From Clusia tigrina (lineage: Eukaryota; Arthropoda; Insecta; Diptera; Clusiidae), in the NCBI GenBank assembly GCA_920105625.2, contig OV050032.1:130965810-131029809 (forward strand): a DNA stretch of 64,000 nt, given 5' to 3'. Below the pieces are notes generated by a model that worked only from the letters and a program-made list of their open reading frames with translations, was not told the origin of the DNA and made no database searches. The stretch's first letter is position 1; the number at the start of each line of letters is the position of its first letter. Positions 38,678-49,147 of this stretch are shown piece after piece. The translations under genes and the position numbers were made by a program.

Positions 38678-39447
38678 TGGCGCCCAACGAAAAAAAATTC
38701 ACCATAAAGTGAAGTGGAAAATAACTAACGTTAAACTTAATATTAATAAATTACGTAATTAATAAAAATTCACCACAAAGTGTGAAAAAAAAGAAGTGAA
38801 ATAACTCCGAACAATTCATATAATGAATTAGAACTCATATTTTAGTTAATGTTAATTAAAACTTTAAAATAACCAAACTTTGTGTGTTAAAACCGGAAAT
38901 TCAAAATATTAAAATTAAACAGTCTAAATCGATAAAGCAACTTAACCTTTTTTAAGAATTGCAAAATTAATTGCAATTATTTCTACAATTAAAAATCATC
39001 AAATCAAGGACAACACCACCACGAACATCAGCAGCATCAATAGCAGTTCCAATTATTTCTATTATCAAATCACCATTATGATTATGTAAGTTTTAGATTG
39101 AGATCTAAGAAAAAATTAGAGAAAGTGAAAAAAAACTGACACGAAATTTTAATTATAATTTTTGAACTAAATAATATTATCTTTTTAAGAAAGATTAATT
39201 TTTGAAAAATAAATTAAATTTTTGGAAAATTAATTTATTTACAAAAAAGTAAACTAGTTTTAAGTTAGCATTTGAATAAAAATAGCTGAATTTTCATGCA
39301 ACCTTTGAAAAATAAATTAAATAAAAGAAAAACTAGATTTAACTAAACGGAAGAATGTCGTTAAAAATTTTTTTTTTATATAAAAAAAATAAGCAGACTT
39401 AGTTTTAAGCTAGCATTCGGATTAGAAAATAGGGTTGCTACACTTTC
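38678..39447 (+). promoter_or_regulatory. Primer-binding site and gag leader (U6)
   Basis: Full-length leader. Keeps CACCACAAAG like U4 and U5 but has the majority forms CTCCGAAC and ACACCACC, so it is another mosaic. Confidence 0.75.
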
Positions 39448-40410
39448 ATGCAACCAATACAAGAACCTAGTTCAGCTCGTAGGGACATAGAGCAAATCCT
39501 CGCTAGAATAGATGCATTGAGTATTTCTGACCAAACAACTAGACCTCAAAACACAATGGACCCTGCAGACGTACAGGTACTGATAAATACAGCCATTCAA
39601 CAGGCTTACCAAACAACAAAAACAGAATTTCAATCGACTATAGATGCGTTAACCGCGCAGATAAATAACTTGCAATCTCCTTCTGCTGTAGAAGAGTATA
39701 AGGAGATTCAAATATTAGAGAACGTACAATGCGACGAGACACTTGACATTGTTAAATCCATCCCAGAATTTAAGGGTGACCCCAATAGATACGTCTCGTG
39801 GCGCCAAGCAGCCATGACTGCCCACAAACTTTTCGAACCCTATACAGGAAGCTCCAAATATTACCAAGCAGTGGCTATATTGAGAAATAAAGTCATTGGG
39901 AATGCGGATGCTGCACTAAGTGCCTACAATACCGTTCTCAATTTCAGAGCTATAATAGCTCGACTTGATTTTACTTTCATGGACAAGAAGTCCATATTTA
40001 CGATAGAGCAAGAACTCTCCACTCTTAGGCAAGGACAGAAAACAATAATCCAATTCTATGACGAGGTAGAGCGTAAACTGACTGCCATAGTCAATAAAGT
40101 CATCATGTCACACGAAGGGGAAACCTTATTGATAAAATCTCTCATTCAAAAGTATCGCGAAGACGCATTGCGAGTGTTTATTTCTGGACTCAAAAAGCCG
40201 TTATGTGATACGCTATTTTCTTGCAAACCTGTAGATTTACCAACGGCCTTGGCACTTGCCCAAGAATTAGAAACTAATCAAAACCGATACCATTTTGCCG
40301 CCATCTATAATAGCGGACTAAATAGAGTTTCACAAAATTTTTCCGTTAAGCCTCCTCCATTCTATCAACCAAATACTAAAGGCAATAGATTCCCTTTGCA
40401 TTCATCATAG
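39448..40410 (+). CDS. gag: gag (U6)
   Basis: 320 codons; by eye the translation is identical to U1, although the two units lie at opposite ends of the array. Confidence 0.85.
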   Translation: MQPIQEPSSARRDIEQILARIDALSISDQTTRPQNTMDPADVQVLINTAIQQAYQTTKTEFQSTIDALTAQINNLQSPSAVEEYKEIQILENVQCDETLDIVKSIPEFKGDPNRYVSWRQAAMTAHKLFEPYTGSSKYYQAVAILRNKVIGNADAALSAYNTVLNFRAIIARLDFTFMDKKSIFTIEQELSTLRQGQKTIIQFYDEVERKLTAIVNKVIMSHEGETLLIKSLIQKYREDALRVFISGLKKPLCDTLFSCKPVDLPTALALAQELETNQNRYHFAAIYNSGLNRVSQNFSVKPPPFYQPNTKGNRFPLHSS

Positions 40411-40411
40411 A

Positions 40412-41359
40412 CAGACGCGCGGCATAAATATTCTTGGAACCGCCTTGAAATACATAGCTGGCACACCAGATTACGATTATTTTGCAGGAGTTCGAAACAA
40501 GCAAGATGATCTGATTACGGCAAACAACGCACAAATAATTATAAACACGAAAATGCAAAATCAAATTATCAATTTAACCCGCACAGTTAACTTACTACTG
40601 AACAGAACAAAAATAACGGACATCGATACGAATAACCTCTACGATCTTTTAAGTATTAGGAACAGGGTCATAATAAGAGAACTAGATAATATAGCTCTGT
40701 CCATCACTCTGGGAAAATTACATATGATTAATCCTATTTTGTTGGACAGTTCAGAACTAAATTTTATTTTGGAATCCGAAATAGGTCTTAATGTTAGTAT
40801 AACTGAAATAATTGTAAATTCAAAATTAAAAATATTACAAAATGAAAATATTATAACCTTTTTTTATAAAATTTCCAAAAATAAAGCTATTTTGTAAGAA
40901 AAAGTTAATTTATACAGTTGTTCATGAAAATAAAATGTTGTCATTTGAAACCAAAGATGTTGCAAAATGCGACAATAAATACATAATATTAAATAATTGT
41001 AAAAAGAAATCTACGATTTCATTTTGCCAAATTCTTGACGATAAGAAAAATTCGTGCCTAAATAATCTTTTAAACAATTATACCACTGCATGTAGCACAA
41101 ATTCCGCACACAAAGTAGCATTTGCAACAGAAATTGAGGAAGGTATTGTCATCATTAATGATGAACCCGCTAAATTAATAGAAAAAGATGAAACAAAGAC
41201 ACTTCAAAAAGGTACTTTTCTAATAACTTTTGAAGACACATTGATTGTAAATTCAACAAAATTCGAAAATTTGCGTAAAATTGCTTATAATAGCCCTGAA
41301 ACTCCTATCGCTCACACGGTTAACCTTACAGATCACACCTCATTTCTATCACTGCAATA
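40412..41359 (+). pseudogene. env: errantivirus env fragment next to the complete mariner (U6)
   Basis: Private Asp-to-Tyr change near 40478. Its TA (41358-41359) is the left target site of the complete mariner, which explains the end of env in every unit. Confidence 0.78.
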
Positions 41360-42548
41360 CGAGGGCGGACTGATATTGAAGCTACCTAAGTAGGAAAAAA
41401 AAATTTTTTTTTTTCAAAAACCATTTATTTCTCAACATAGTCTCCTTTTACTTCGACACACTTAGTAAGACGATATTCCAACTTTTTTATACCATCTGAA
41501 TAAAACGATTTCGGGAACCCCTCAAAATACGCGCTAGTTTCGGTAATCACTTCTTCGTTTGAGATGAATCTTTTTCCTGCGAGCCATTTTTTCTAGTTTG
41601 GAAACAGGAAAAAGTCACTAGGAGCTAAATCTGGACAATAAGGTGGATGATTAACCGATTCGAAGTGTATTTCACGTAATTTTAGCATCGTATCTAATGC
41701 TGTGTGAACCGGTGCGTTGTCTTGAAGAAAGAGCATTTTTTTCTTCTTTAAATGTGGTCGTTTTTCCTTGATTGCATCAATCAATTGATCCAATAATGCA
41801 CGATAATACTTTCCTGTGATTGTGGATCCTTTTTCAAGATAATCGATGAGCAATATTCCGTGTGCATCCCAAAATTCAGTGGCCATAACCTTGCCAGCCG
41901 ATTTCACTTCCTTCGCCTTCTTCGGAGCACTTCCACCAGCCTCCACCCATTGTTTCGATTGATTTTTGGTTTCAGGTGTGTAGTGGTGGACCCACATTTC
42001 ATCAACAGTTATTAATCGACGCCAAAAATCAACAGGATTACGCTTTATCATGTCCAAGCACCGCTGTGAAGTGGTCTGTCGAACTCGTTTTTGTTCGACA
42101 CTGAGCAAACGCGGCATCCATCTTGCCGATAGCTTTTTCATATGCAAATGTTCATGCAAAATGTGGAATACACGTTCATATGATATGTTTACCATTTCAA
42201 CAATCTCACGCAACTTGACTCGGCGATCATTCATAACGATATCGACGATTTTCTTGATATTTTCTTCAGACGGAGCAGACTCACCGTAATGTTTATCGAG
42301 CTTTTCTTTTGTCTCTTTCGCCGTTTTCCCTTTCAAATAATAATGTTTAATCACTGCACGAAATTCGCTTTTTTCCATTTTTCAAGAAACACAAAAGTAG
42401 CTTTCTTCAAACGACTACAACAAATAAACTAATCGATGGGTGAAATTTTAACAGCTGACGTTTGACAGATCGCAAATTCTAAAAAAAAAAGTTTTTGTGT
42501 TTGTGCTGCCATCTAGCGCTAGGTAGCTTCAATATCAATCCGCCCTCG
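41360..42548 (-). mobile_element. Complete-ended mariner element (DD34D), 1,189 bp
   Basis: Bounded by 29-bp inverted repeats with one mismatch (CGAGGGCGGA...AGCTACCTA at 41360-41388 and its complement at 42520-42548) and by TA on both sides (41358-41359, 42549-42550), the target duplication of Tc1/mariner elements. It lies in env on the left and against the 3' end of a minus-strand LOA-like element on the right. About 100 bp shorter than a standard mariner, matching an internal deletion in the transposase. Confidence 0.95.
41425..42378 (-). pseudogene. mariner transposase, one stop and an in-frame deletion
   Basis: Minus-strand frame from ATG (42378) to a TAA at 41425-41427, about 317 codons, with one TAG after codon 261 (41593-41595). 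Transposases of this family cut and paste the element at TA sites. The N-terminus MEKSEFRAVIKHYYLKGKTA is typical. The catalytic triad is complete: D126 (TVDEMW), D220 (FLQDNAPVH) and D255 (DLAPSD), with exactly 34 residues between the last two. After SAPS (residue 37) the frame jumps straight to ENIKKI. From memory of the family, about 30 residues of the linker around the second helix-turn-helix are missing. Stop and deletion predict an inactive protein. The unit breakpoint of the array lies one base beyond the terminal stop. Confidence 0.92.
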
Positions 42549-42550
42549 TA

Positions 42551-43340
42551 TATCCATTGTTCTGCACTTAAGGTTCCCTTTTACTCTGCTTTAAATCTAC
42601 CCGACCTCCGAAGAAATAGAAGTAGATCCTGTGGTGCCAAGGAGCCAAGTTGGTCACTCCTCAGCACATCAGTGCCAAAAATCTCAAACCTGATTCGAGC
42701 AAAGGCAGAGCAGACGCAAAGGAAATGGTCCGCCGTCTCGTTTTCTTCTCCTCAGGCTGGGCACAGCGCACTGTCTGATATGCCAATCCTTTCCATGTGC
42801 CTAGCCCATAGAAAGTGCCCCGTCATCACGCCAACCAGCAGCCTGCAGTCCAGTCCCTCCTACCTAAAGATAGAAGGAACCGTGACCATTGGTCAGAGAT
42901 AACAGGTAGCATAATTTTCGTCCATCCGCAGCCTCTCTCAGCCCGCCATGCTCGCTTGTGGGTCGAAACAACCCACTTGTTTGCAGTGGCTTTGATGACA
43001 GCAGAAGGGAGTGGCAGAACAGGCTCAGGGCCAATAAAAACAGCCTCAGAGCCCATCCTGGCCAAAGAGTCAGAGGTCTCGTTACCCGCAATGCCAGCGT
43101 GTCCCGGTACCGAAGTCAACGTCAGACTAATATGTTTTCCAACATAATTTAGCCTGGATTTGCAGAACCTGACTATCGTGGAAGTGGTGGTAGGACTATC
43201 CAAGGCCATGAGCGCAGCTTGGCTGTCACTGCAGACACAAATAGATTTGCCTTTCCACCTGTTTTCCACAACAGAGTCCATTGCTTCAAGTATCGCATAC
43301 ACCTCCGCCTGAAACACAGACGCCTGGAGCCATCAGTGAA
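42551..43340 (-). pseudogene. LOA-1 RNase H domain and 3' end
   Basis: C-terminal part of a minus-strand LOA/R1-like non-LTR element. TDGSR (43323-43337) gives the first RNase H Asp, then a deletion of roughly 25 codons and a frame change lead to VFQAEVYAILEAMDS, CSDSQAALMAL and GNETSDSLARMG. The downstream zinc motif (CPA-stop-GEE...DHFLCVC, about 42640-42760) has its second Cys changed to a stop. The frame ends at FLRRSGRFKAE and TAA (42581-42583). A 30-bp 3' UTR abuts the TA of the mariner. Confidence 0.8.
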
Positions 43341-45160
43341 TATACGGCAGCAGTGTTTACGGAGCTCGTTCTCGGGATCTAACCATGAACGAGCCTCTGG
43401 CAGCAACACATTGTACCGCTTTTCTAGTATGACGGTTGATGACATGGAGTCCGGGGGCATAGACAGGATTGCAGAATCGATGTCAGTGCCTGCGCAGTCG
43501 TCCAATATCGAATACACCCCATACCAGTGGCCACTATGTTGCACTCTGCAGCTGGCCTTAACGGCCTCTCCGCGGATGAAGACATCTAGGGGCGGGAGAT
43601 TCACCAGAGCATCAAGTGCCGGGCCTGGAGTAGTCGGAAATGCTCCGGTACAACATATGGCCACAGTACGTTGTAGTCTTGATAGAGCTTTTTTGACTCC
43701 TACAAGGGAGAGTCTGCTCATCCAAACCATCGATGCATAGGTGATAATAGGTCTTACCATAGCTGTATAGATCCATAGGACCTTACTAGGGGAAAGACCC
43801 CATGTCTTACCAAATATACCCTTACACTGCCAGAAAACTGACAGTGCTTTGGATGTCTTCAGTTCGACATGTGATTTCCAAAGAAGTTTGTTATCAAGGA
43901 TGACTCCAAGATATTTGATTTCCTTGGATAGCTGGATAGTGACTCCTTTTAGTATAGGCAGAATAAGGCCATCAAGCTTTCTCCTTCTGGTAAAGAGGAC
44001 AATACTAGTCTTGACAGGATTAGCCGATAGCCCATTCGCACTGCACCAAGTGTCAATCATATCCAGAGTTCTCTGCACCCTTCTGCAGACAATCATAAGG
44101 GATGGACCTGTTACAAGACAGCCAACAACATCCGCATATGCCTAAGCGTAGACACCCGAGTCATTAATGGCGTTAAGTAGGGGATCGATTACCATGCACC
44201 AGAGCAACGGAGACAGTACGCCACCTTGGGGACAGCCTCTATTAACCCCAGACGACACCAGTATATCTTCCTCCGCCCGCACCGTTATGATTCTCTGGGC
44301 CAGCATTGAACGTATTCAATTTGCTAGAGCCCGGTCTACGCCATGCCCCCTAGCAGAGCCACACATACTGTCGAAAGTAGCATTGTCAAACGCACCCTCT
44401 ATGTCCACAAAGATGCCTATTGCGTATTCTTTCCTGTCGATGGCTCGCTCTATCCTGCCAACAAGGTTTTGCAGAGCCGTCTCGCAGGATTTTCCGCTTT
44501 GATAGGCATGCTGAAATGTAGAGAGTGGATGCGTCTTCAGAGACTCCCTACGCATGCGAAGCTCCGCCAGCCGTTCTAAACTCTTTAGCATGAACGAGGT
44601 CATACTAATAGGTCTGAAGCTCTTGGGATTGGTGTAGTCGTCTCTTCCAACCTTAGGAATGAAAGCAACCCTCACCATCCTCCAAGAGCGTGGTACATAG
44701 GCCAGCGCGAGACATGCAGTGAAGATCTTCTTCAGTGCTGCCAACACTAACTCAATGCCTTCCTGCAACACAATCGGATATATGCCATCCAGTCCGGGCG
44801 ATTTCAAAGGATTTGATAGCAAATCTAATGGCAGTCTCATTCGCCACAGTTCTGGCGACATACCAATCATGTCGAGAGGGTGTAGCTGCCCTGACAACAG
44901 TTCCAACCAAAAGTGGTTGTTGACGGGCTATGCTTACCTGATTTCCTGGAAAGTGTGAATCCAACAGCAAGCTGAGTGTCTCACTTTGCCTCTCCGTATA
45001 GGAGCCATCAGGTTCCCTGAGCGACCCCAGCTTAGCGGTTTGGTCCTTTTTCAGGACTTTCACCAGTTTTGCCGTGTCACTCAGGGATTCGATATCACTG
45101 CAGAAATCTCTAAAAGAAGCCCTACTTAAGCTTAAGTTTAGACAAGAATCTAATCTCAGC
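43341..45160 (-). pseudogene. LOA-1 reverse transcriptase
   Basis: Minus-strand reverse transcriptase of the same element. From 5' to 3': a linker (FRDFCSDIESLSDTAKLVKV, then REPDGSYTE), WRMVRVAFIPKVGRDDYTNP, FRPISMTSFMLKSLERL, HAYQSGKSCETALQNLV and GIFVDIEGAFDNATF in three overlapping frames. The active site, near 44130, reads AYADVV where AYADDV is expected, so the second catalytic Asp is lost. The thumb follows (EIKYLGVILDNKLLWKSH, TYASMVWMSRL). Truncated at its 5' end near 45160, where it meets LOA-2 in opposite orientation. Confidence 0.82.
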
Positions 45161-45161
45161 G

Positions 45162-46262
45162 GCTCAACATGCCTATACAAAGGGGAAATATGTAGAGACA
45201 GCTCTACATAACCTTATTTCCATTGCAGAAGGGTCATTGCAGAAGCAGGAATTCACTATTGCTGCCTTTCTTGATATTGAGGGGGCCTTTAATAATGTCA
45301 AAGGGGAGGCCATCACTGTATCACTTCCAGAACTTGGGGTGGAAACGGGCCTTGTAGGCCTCATTGGTGAAATGCTGAATAGCAGAATCATTGAGGCGAA
45401 TCCAGGAGAATCGGTCCTACGTAAGTTGGTGAGCAGGGGTACACCTCAGGGAGCTGTCCTCTCACCGTTTCTATGGAACACAGTTGTTAACAAACTCCTG
45501 TTAAGATTAGAGGCGGTGGGATGTAAGATGGTGGCTTATGCTGATGATGTTGTCATTGTTGTCTCTGGAAAATTCACATCTACACTGAGAGATTTGTTGT
45601 AAAATGGTCTAGATATTTTTTCAAAGTGGGCGGAGGACTGTGGTCTTGGAGAAAATCCGGATAAGACTAAGGTCATTCTGTTTACTAGGAAACATAAAAT
45701 CCCTCAATTAGATCCAATTACTTTTAAGGGAAAAGCTCTATGGTTTTCAGAAGAGATGAAATACTTGGGTCTTATAATTGATAGAAAGCTTACTTGGAAG
45801 TCAAACACCTTAGAAAGAGCTAGGAAAGCTGGGGTGGCTTTTTATGCCTGCAAAAGAGCTATAGGTAAAACCTGGGGAATTAAGCCTAAGGTAGCTCACT
45901 GGCTTTATACTGTAGTTGTCAGGCCCATTCTTCTATATCGAAATGTTGTCTGGTGGACTGCAATGCAGAAAAGGACCTAATACGAAATACTTAGTAAGGC
46001 ACATAAATCAGCAGAATTAGCAATAAGTGGCACCATGAGAACCACGGCAACCTTGGCATTGGATATCATACTACATCTGCCACCCTTAGATCTCTTCTGC
46101 AAATATTTAGCGGCATGCTCCGCCATTCGGCTCAAGGCGAGCTCACAATGGAAAGCTGTTTGTCATACGACCATATTAGAATCATATATGGACATACCCA
46201 GTGATATTGATTACCTTCCTTCTTCCCGCCGGTTTGATACAAATTTTTGGGTTAGGATTCCT
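45162..46262 (+). pseudogene. LOA-2 reverse transcriptase fragment
   Basis: Plus-strand, 5'-truncated in QHAYTKGK and cut off after FWVRIPFRG. One reading frame throughout with only two in-frame TAA stops (45600, 45978). Contains FTIAAFLDIEGAFNNV, SRGTPQGAVLSPFLWN and an intact VAYADDVVIVV, then EMKYLGLIIDRKLTWKS and VRPILLY. RNase H and 3' end are missing. The preserved frame suggests it is younger than LOA-1. Confidence 0.82.
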
Positions 46263-47925
46263 TTCAGAGGGGCTTGTTAGCAGCTAGTGAATGGTGCAGG
46301 GGAACAGGATTGAAAATCAATGCCTCAAAGACCACCATTGTGCCGTTCACTAGAAAAAGATATCTACCATATATGAAACCTATTCTTCTAAATGGTACAC
46401 AGGTCGATATTAGCTCTGAGACCAAATTGCTCGGAGTTATTTTCGACAAAAAGTTATTCTGGAAGGCTCATCTGACAGCAACCACCAAGAGGGCTACAGC
46501 TTCCATAATGATATGCAGACGGCTTGCTGGTAAATATTGGGGATGTAACCCAAAAATCGATCGCTGGATGTATACCATAATGGTGAGACCAATCATCACC
46601 TATGGTTCTGTAGCCTGGTTAAATAGAGTCAGACTTAAACAGCGAAATCTGCATTAAGTAAAGTACAGCGCCTTGCCTGCCATGTTATCACTGGAGCTTT
46701 GCGCACCTGTCCAACGGCAGCAATGGAAGTTATACTAGATCTAACACCCTTACATCTAGTAATTCAAGACTCTGTTAGTTAATACAAGAAATTATTTCGA
46801 GAGAATCAAATTACACCCAAAATATATGGGGTAAAAATTTACTCAAGAATGCGGTATACTAAAATCTCACAAGGATTTTATGCCAAGAAAATTCAATTTT
46901 GCACACAAATACTGTACAATGATGAGTGGCAAAAAAGAATGGAAAGGTCTAACTGAGACGTATAAAATTAGAGAAAATTCCCTCTTATGGTATACTGACG
47001 GTTCTAAGACAGTCGACGGAACTGGGGCAGGAGTATTTGGGCCTAGAACCAACTACTGGGAACCAATGGGTTCTTTTCCAAGCATTTTTCAAGCGGAAAT
47101 TCACGCTATTGAAAGATGTGCCCAGATCAACATTGACAGGAAGTATCAGGGGAAAAACATCGTGATACTATCTGATAGTCAAGCAGCACTCAAGAGTCTG
47201 AGCTCACCCTTAGTGAGGTCTTAACTTGTGTGGGACTGTATTGGGAAGCTAAACTCCCTAGGCAGTATGAACAAGCTATCTCTAATGTGGGTACCAGGCC
47301 ACATAGGAGTAGAGGAAAATGAGAAGACTGATAGCTTAGCTAGGAAGGCTGCGGCCTCTCACTTCAACGGCCCTGAACCCTTCTGTGGACTATCATCCAA
47401 TACCATTGGAGGTCTGCTGAAGAAGTGTACAGATGCAAAACGAAGTCAAACCTGGAAAACTCTTTCGGGATTAAGACAGTCCAAAGCTCTTCTGGGAGAC
47501 TTTAATCGTAAAAGAGCTAAGGACTTAATAAATATGCCTCGGAGTAAATTAAGAATCATCACAGGCATTTTAAGCGGACATTGTAGACTCAACTACCATT
47601 TAAACAAGTTGGGTATATCTTCAGATACCATCTGTCGATTCTGTGGAGAAAGTGACGAAACCTCACTGCACCTGATCACAGACTGCGGACCATTGGCACA
47701 CAAAAGACACAGGTGTTTTGGAGAATATATCTTAGATATGAGCAAGATCCCTCATCTTGATTCCTCCAAAATATATGAATTCCTGTCGGAAATTAACCTG
47801 ACAGAAGATTTATAGATGAGACTATCCTCATCTTTCAAATAAATAGGGGAATCACAATAGATCTTTCAGGTCGCGGTGTATAACACCCTTATATAAATCT
47901 AATCTAATCTACCTCTTATCAGGTA
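46263..47925 (+). pseudogene. LOA-3: RT thumb, RNase H, zinc motif and 3' end
   Basis: Starts just beyond the expected YADD (SEWCRGTGLKINASKT), reads LLGVIFDKKLFWKAHL and VRPIITYGSVAW, and shifts frame between 46655 and 46880. RNase H (46880-47815) has WYTDGSK, FQAEIHAIE, LSDSQAALKSL and NEKTDSLARKA, complete apart from one in-frame TAA (47222-47224). The C-terminal zinc motif CRFCGESDETSLHLITDC is intact, stop at 47813. The 3' UTR has CACAATAGATC...AGGTCGCGGTGT (47853-47879) and ends in a TAATC repeat tail (47895-47912), as LOA- and I-like elements often do. Confidence 0.82.
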
Positions 47926-48514
47926 AATTCGAAACTGGTATGGGAGTGCATCAAAAAAATTTAAGGCTATTGGCTAAGGGGCTGCAACACCCTTCATTAG
48001 CCCAGAACCCTTCTGTGGTGTAGGCAAGGGCAAGCTATTCAACCAGCTTAGGATCGATGAGGGACACCATAGGCACAAACACCGGGTTAACACACTAGGC
48101 CTAAGGGTATCAAAAAGTCTGCTAGGGACATACCACCTAAAAAGATTCGAAACACTCATCAATCTCTCTAAGAATAATCTTAGGATGACAGGCCTACTAA
48201 CTGGACACTGTAAACTGAACTCACATATGGTGAGGATGGGGGTCACCTCGGAAGGCTCCTGCAGATTCTGTATGAAGGAAGAGGAGACGACTTTTCATGT
48301 GCTGACAAAATGTCCGGCGCTCATGAACACCCGCAGGAAATACTTGGGATTCTTCCAAGGCTCTGCCAGTGATGTGAAACCTCTGGAGCCAAGACTTGTC
48401 ATCACGTTTATCCAGAGGATAGGACTCAAAGATGTAATTTGAACCTCTGATGGGGACACAATAGATCGAAAGGTCGCGGTGCTTAAATCCCTTACACAAT
48501 AATAAATACTACAA
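47926..48514 (+). pseudogene. LOA-4: RNase H tail and 3' end
   Basis: Severely 5'-truncated. Reads ATPFISPEPFCGVGKGKLF, the end of RNase H, then RMTGLLTGHCKLNSHMVRMG and the zinc motif CRFCMKEEETTFHVLTKC (48185-48442, stop at 48440). Its 3' UTR repeats the LOA-3 motif CACAATAGATCG...AGGTCGCGGTG (48457-48481), so both come from one family. Confidence 0.8.
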
Positions 48515-48517
48515 TTA

Positions 48518-49147
48518 CACTAGTTTACAAAATAAAATTTTTTTCATGTACATTTGATGAGAGGTGACTTTTCTTATGTATTTTCATCTGCTGAATTCGA
48601 AAATCAAGGATAAATTGTAATTTTTGTATTTTTTCGACCTTTTTCACGTGACAAATCATATCTCGAGGTACCCAATGCAAGGTATTGAGATGACGAACAA
48701 ACATGTGTAATCGGATCTTTGATTGGTAAAGCGGTTCAAAATATATTGATGAAAATAGGGCACATTTTCAAAAAAATAATATTTTACAGTGATTCTGTGC
48801 CGGCGGAAAAGTACAAATCGTTGGAAAAACGTTGGTTTCTCTTCATGTACGTAAAGATGATACTTTAACGTAAGAACTAAGACCAACTAGAAGAAAATCG
48901 ACCGAAAAATGGCAAAGTTATAAGCAATTGAGTGAATTGCATTGGGTACCAAGAACGACCCAATCGGACATTTCTAGCTCGAGATATGATTTGTCACGTG
49001 GAAAAAGGTCGAAAAAATACAAAGTATACAATATCTCAAAAACTATTCCATGAAAAAAAATTTAACCTTGATTTTCGAATTCAGCAGATGAAAATACATA
49101 AGAAAAGTCACCTCTCATCAAATTTACATTTTCGGTGTAAACTAGTG
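48518..49147. mobile_element. Inverted-repeat DNA element (630 bp, MITE/foldback type)
   Basis: Ends CACTAGTTTAC (48518) and GTAAACTAGTG (to 49147), flanked by TTA on both sides (48515-48517, 49148-49150). The arms stay similar for about 150-190 bp, including GATGAGAGGTGACTTTTC, CATCTGCTGAATTCGAAAAT and CACGTGACAAATCATATCTC, each present in opposite orientation. No transposase ORF. CACTA-like ends with a 3-bp duplication suggest a CMC/CACTA- or Chapaev-like parent; TTA also fits PIF/Harbinger. Class assignment is inference. Confidence 0.85.

Larger units (their letters stand above)
1..41423. repeat. Tandem array of a 6.8-kb composite transposon-derived unit
   Basis: The same sequence recurs head to tail with landmark spacings of 6808, 6490, 6809, 6807, 6808 and 6809 bp, measured at the mariner-end/flank junction (893, 7701, 14191, 21000, 27807, 34615, 41424). 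Copies differ by scattered substitutions and small indels that look well below 2 percent by eye. One copy has a 318-bp deletion. The array is open at the left edge of the window and ends at 41423, where the last copy continues into a complete mariner instead of a new unit. Seen directly: period, order and right end. Inferred: amplification of an already composite locus by tandem duplication followed by unequal exchange. Confidence 0.97.
34615..41423 (+). repeat. Array unit U6 (6,809 bp, last copy)
   Basis: Right-most unit. At its end, after CAAAAACCA (41415-41423), the sequence continues into the body of a mariner rather than into the GAAGAGAGG flank that starts every other unit. Confidence 0.95.

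Noticed and set aside
1..41423. Array formed by exchange between two LTRs of one element
   Set aside because: That would end the array at an LTR. The last unit instead ends inside a mariner, and each unit has only one LTR.
1..41423. CRISPR-like or phage repeat system
   Set aside because: Unit length, eukaryotic retroelement content and absence of spacers rule it out.
42495..45000. Several plus-strand ORFs of 60-170 codons
   Set aside because: Shadows of the minus-strand LOA-1 reverse transcriptase and RNase H, which hold the motifs.
42551..46262. LOA-1 and LOA-2 as one insertion with a 5' inversion (twin priming)
   Set aside because: LOA-1 has its own 3' end and the two differ clearly in sequence and in the active-site codons.
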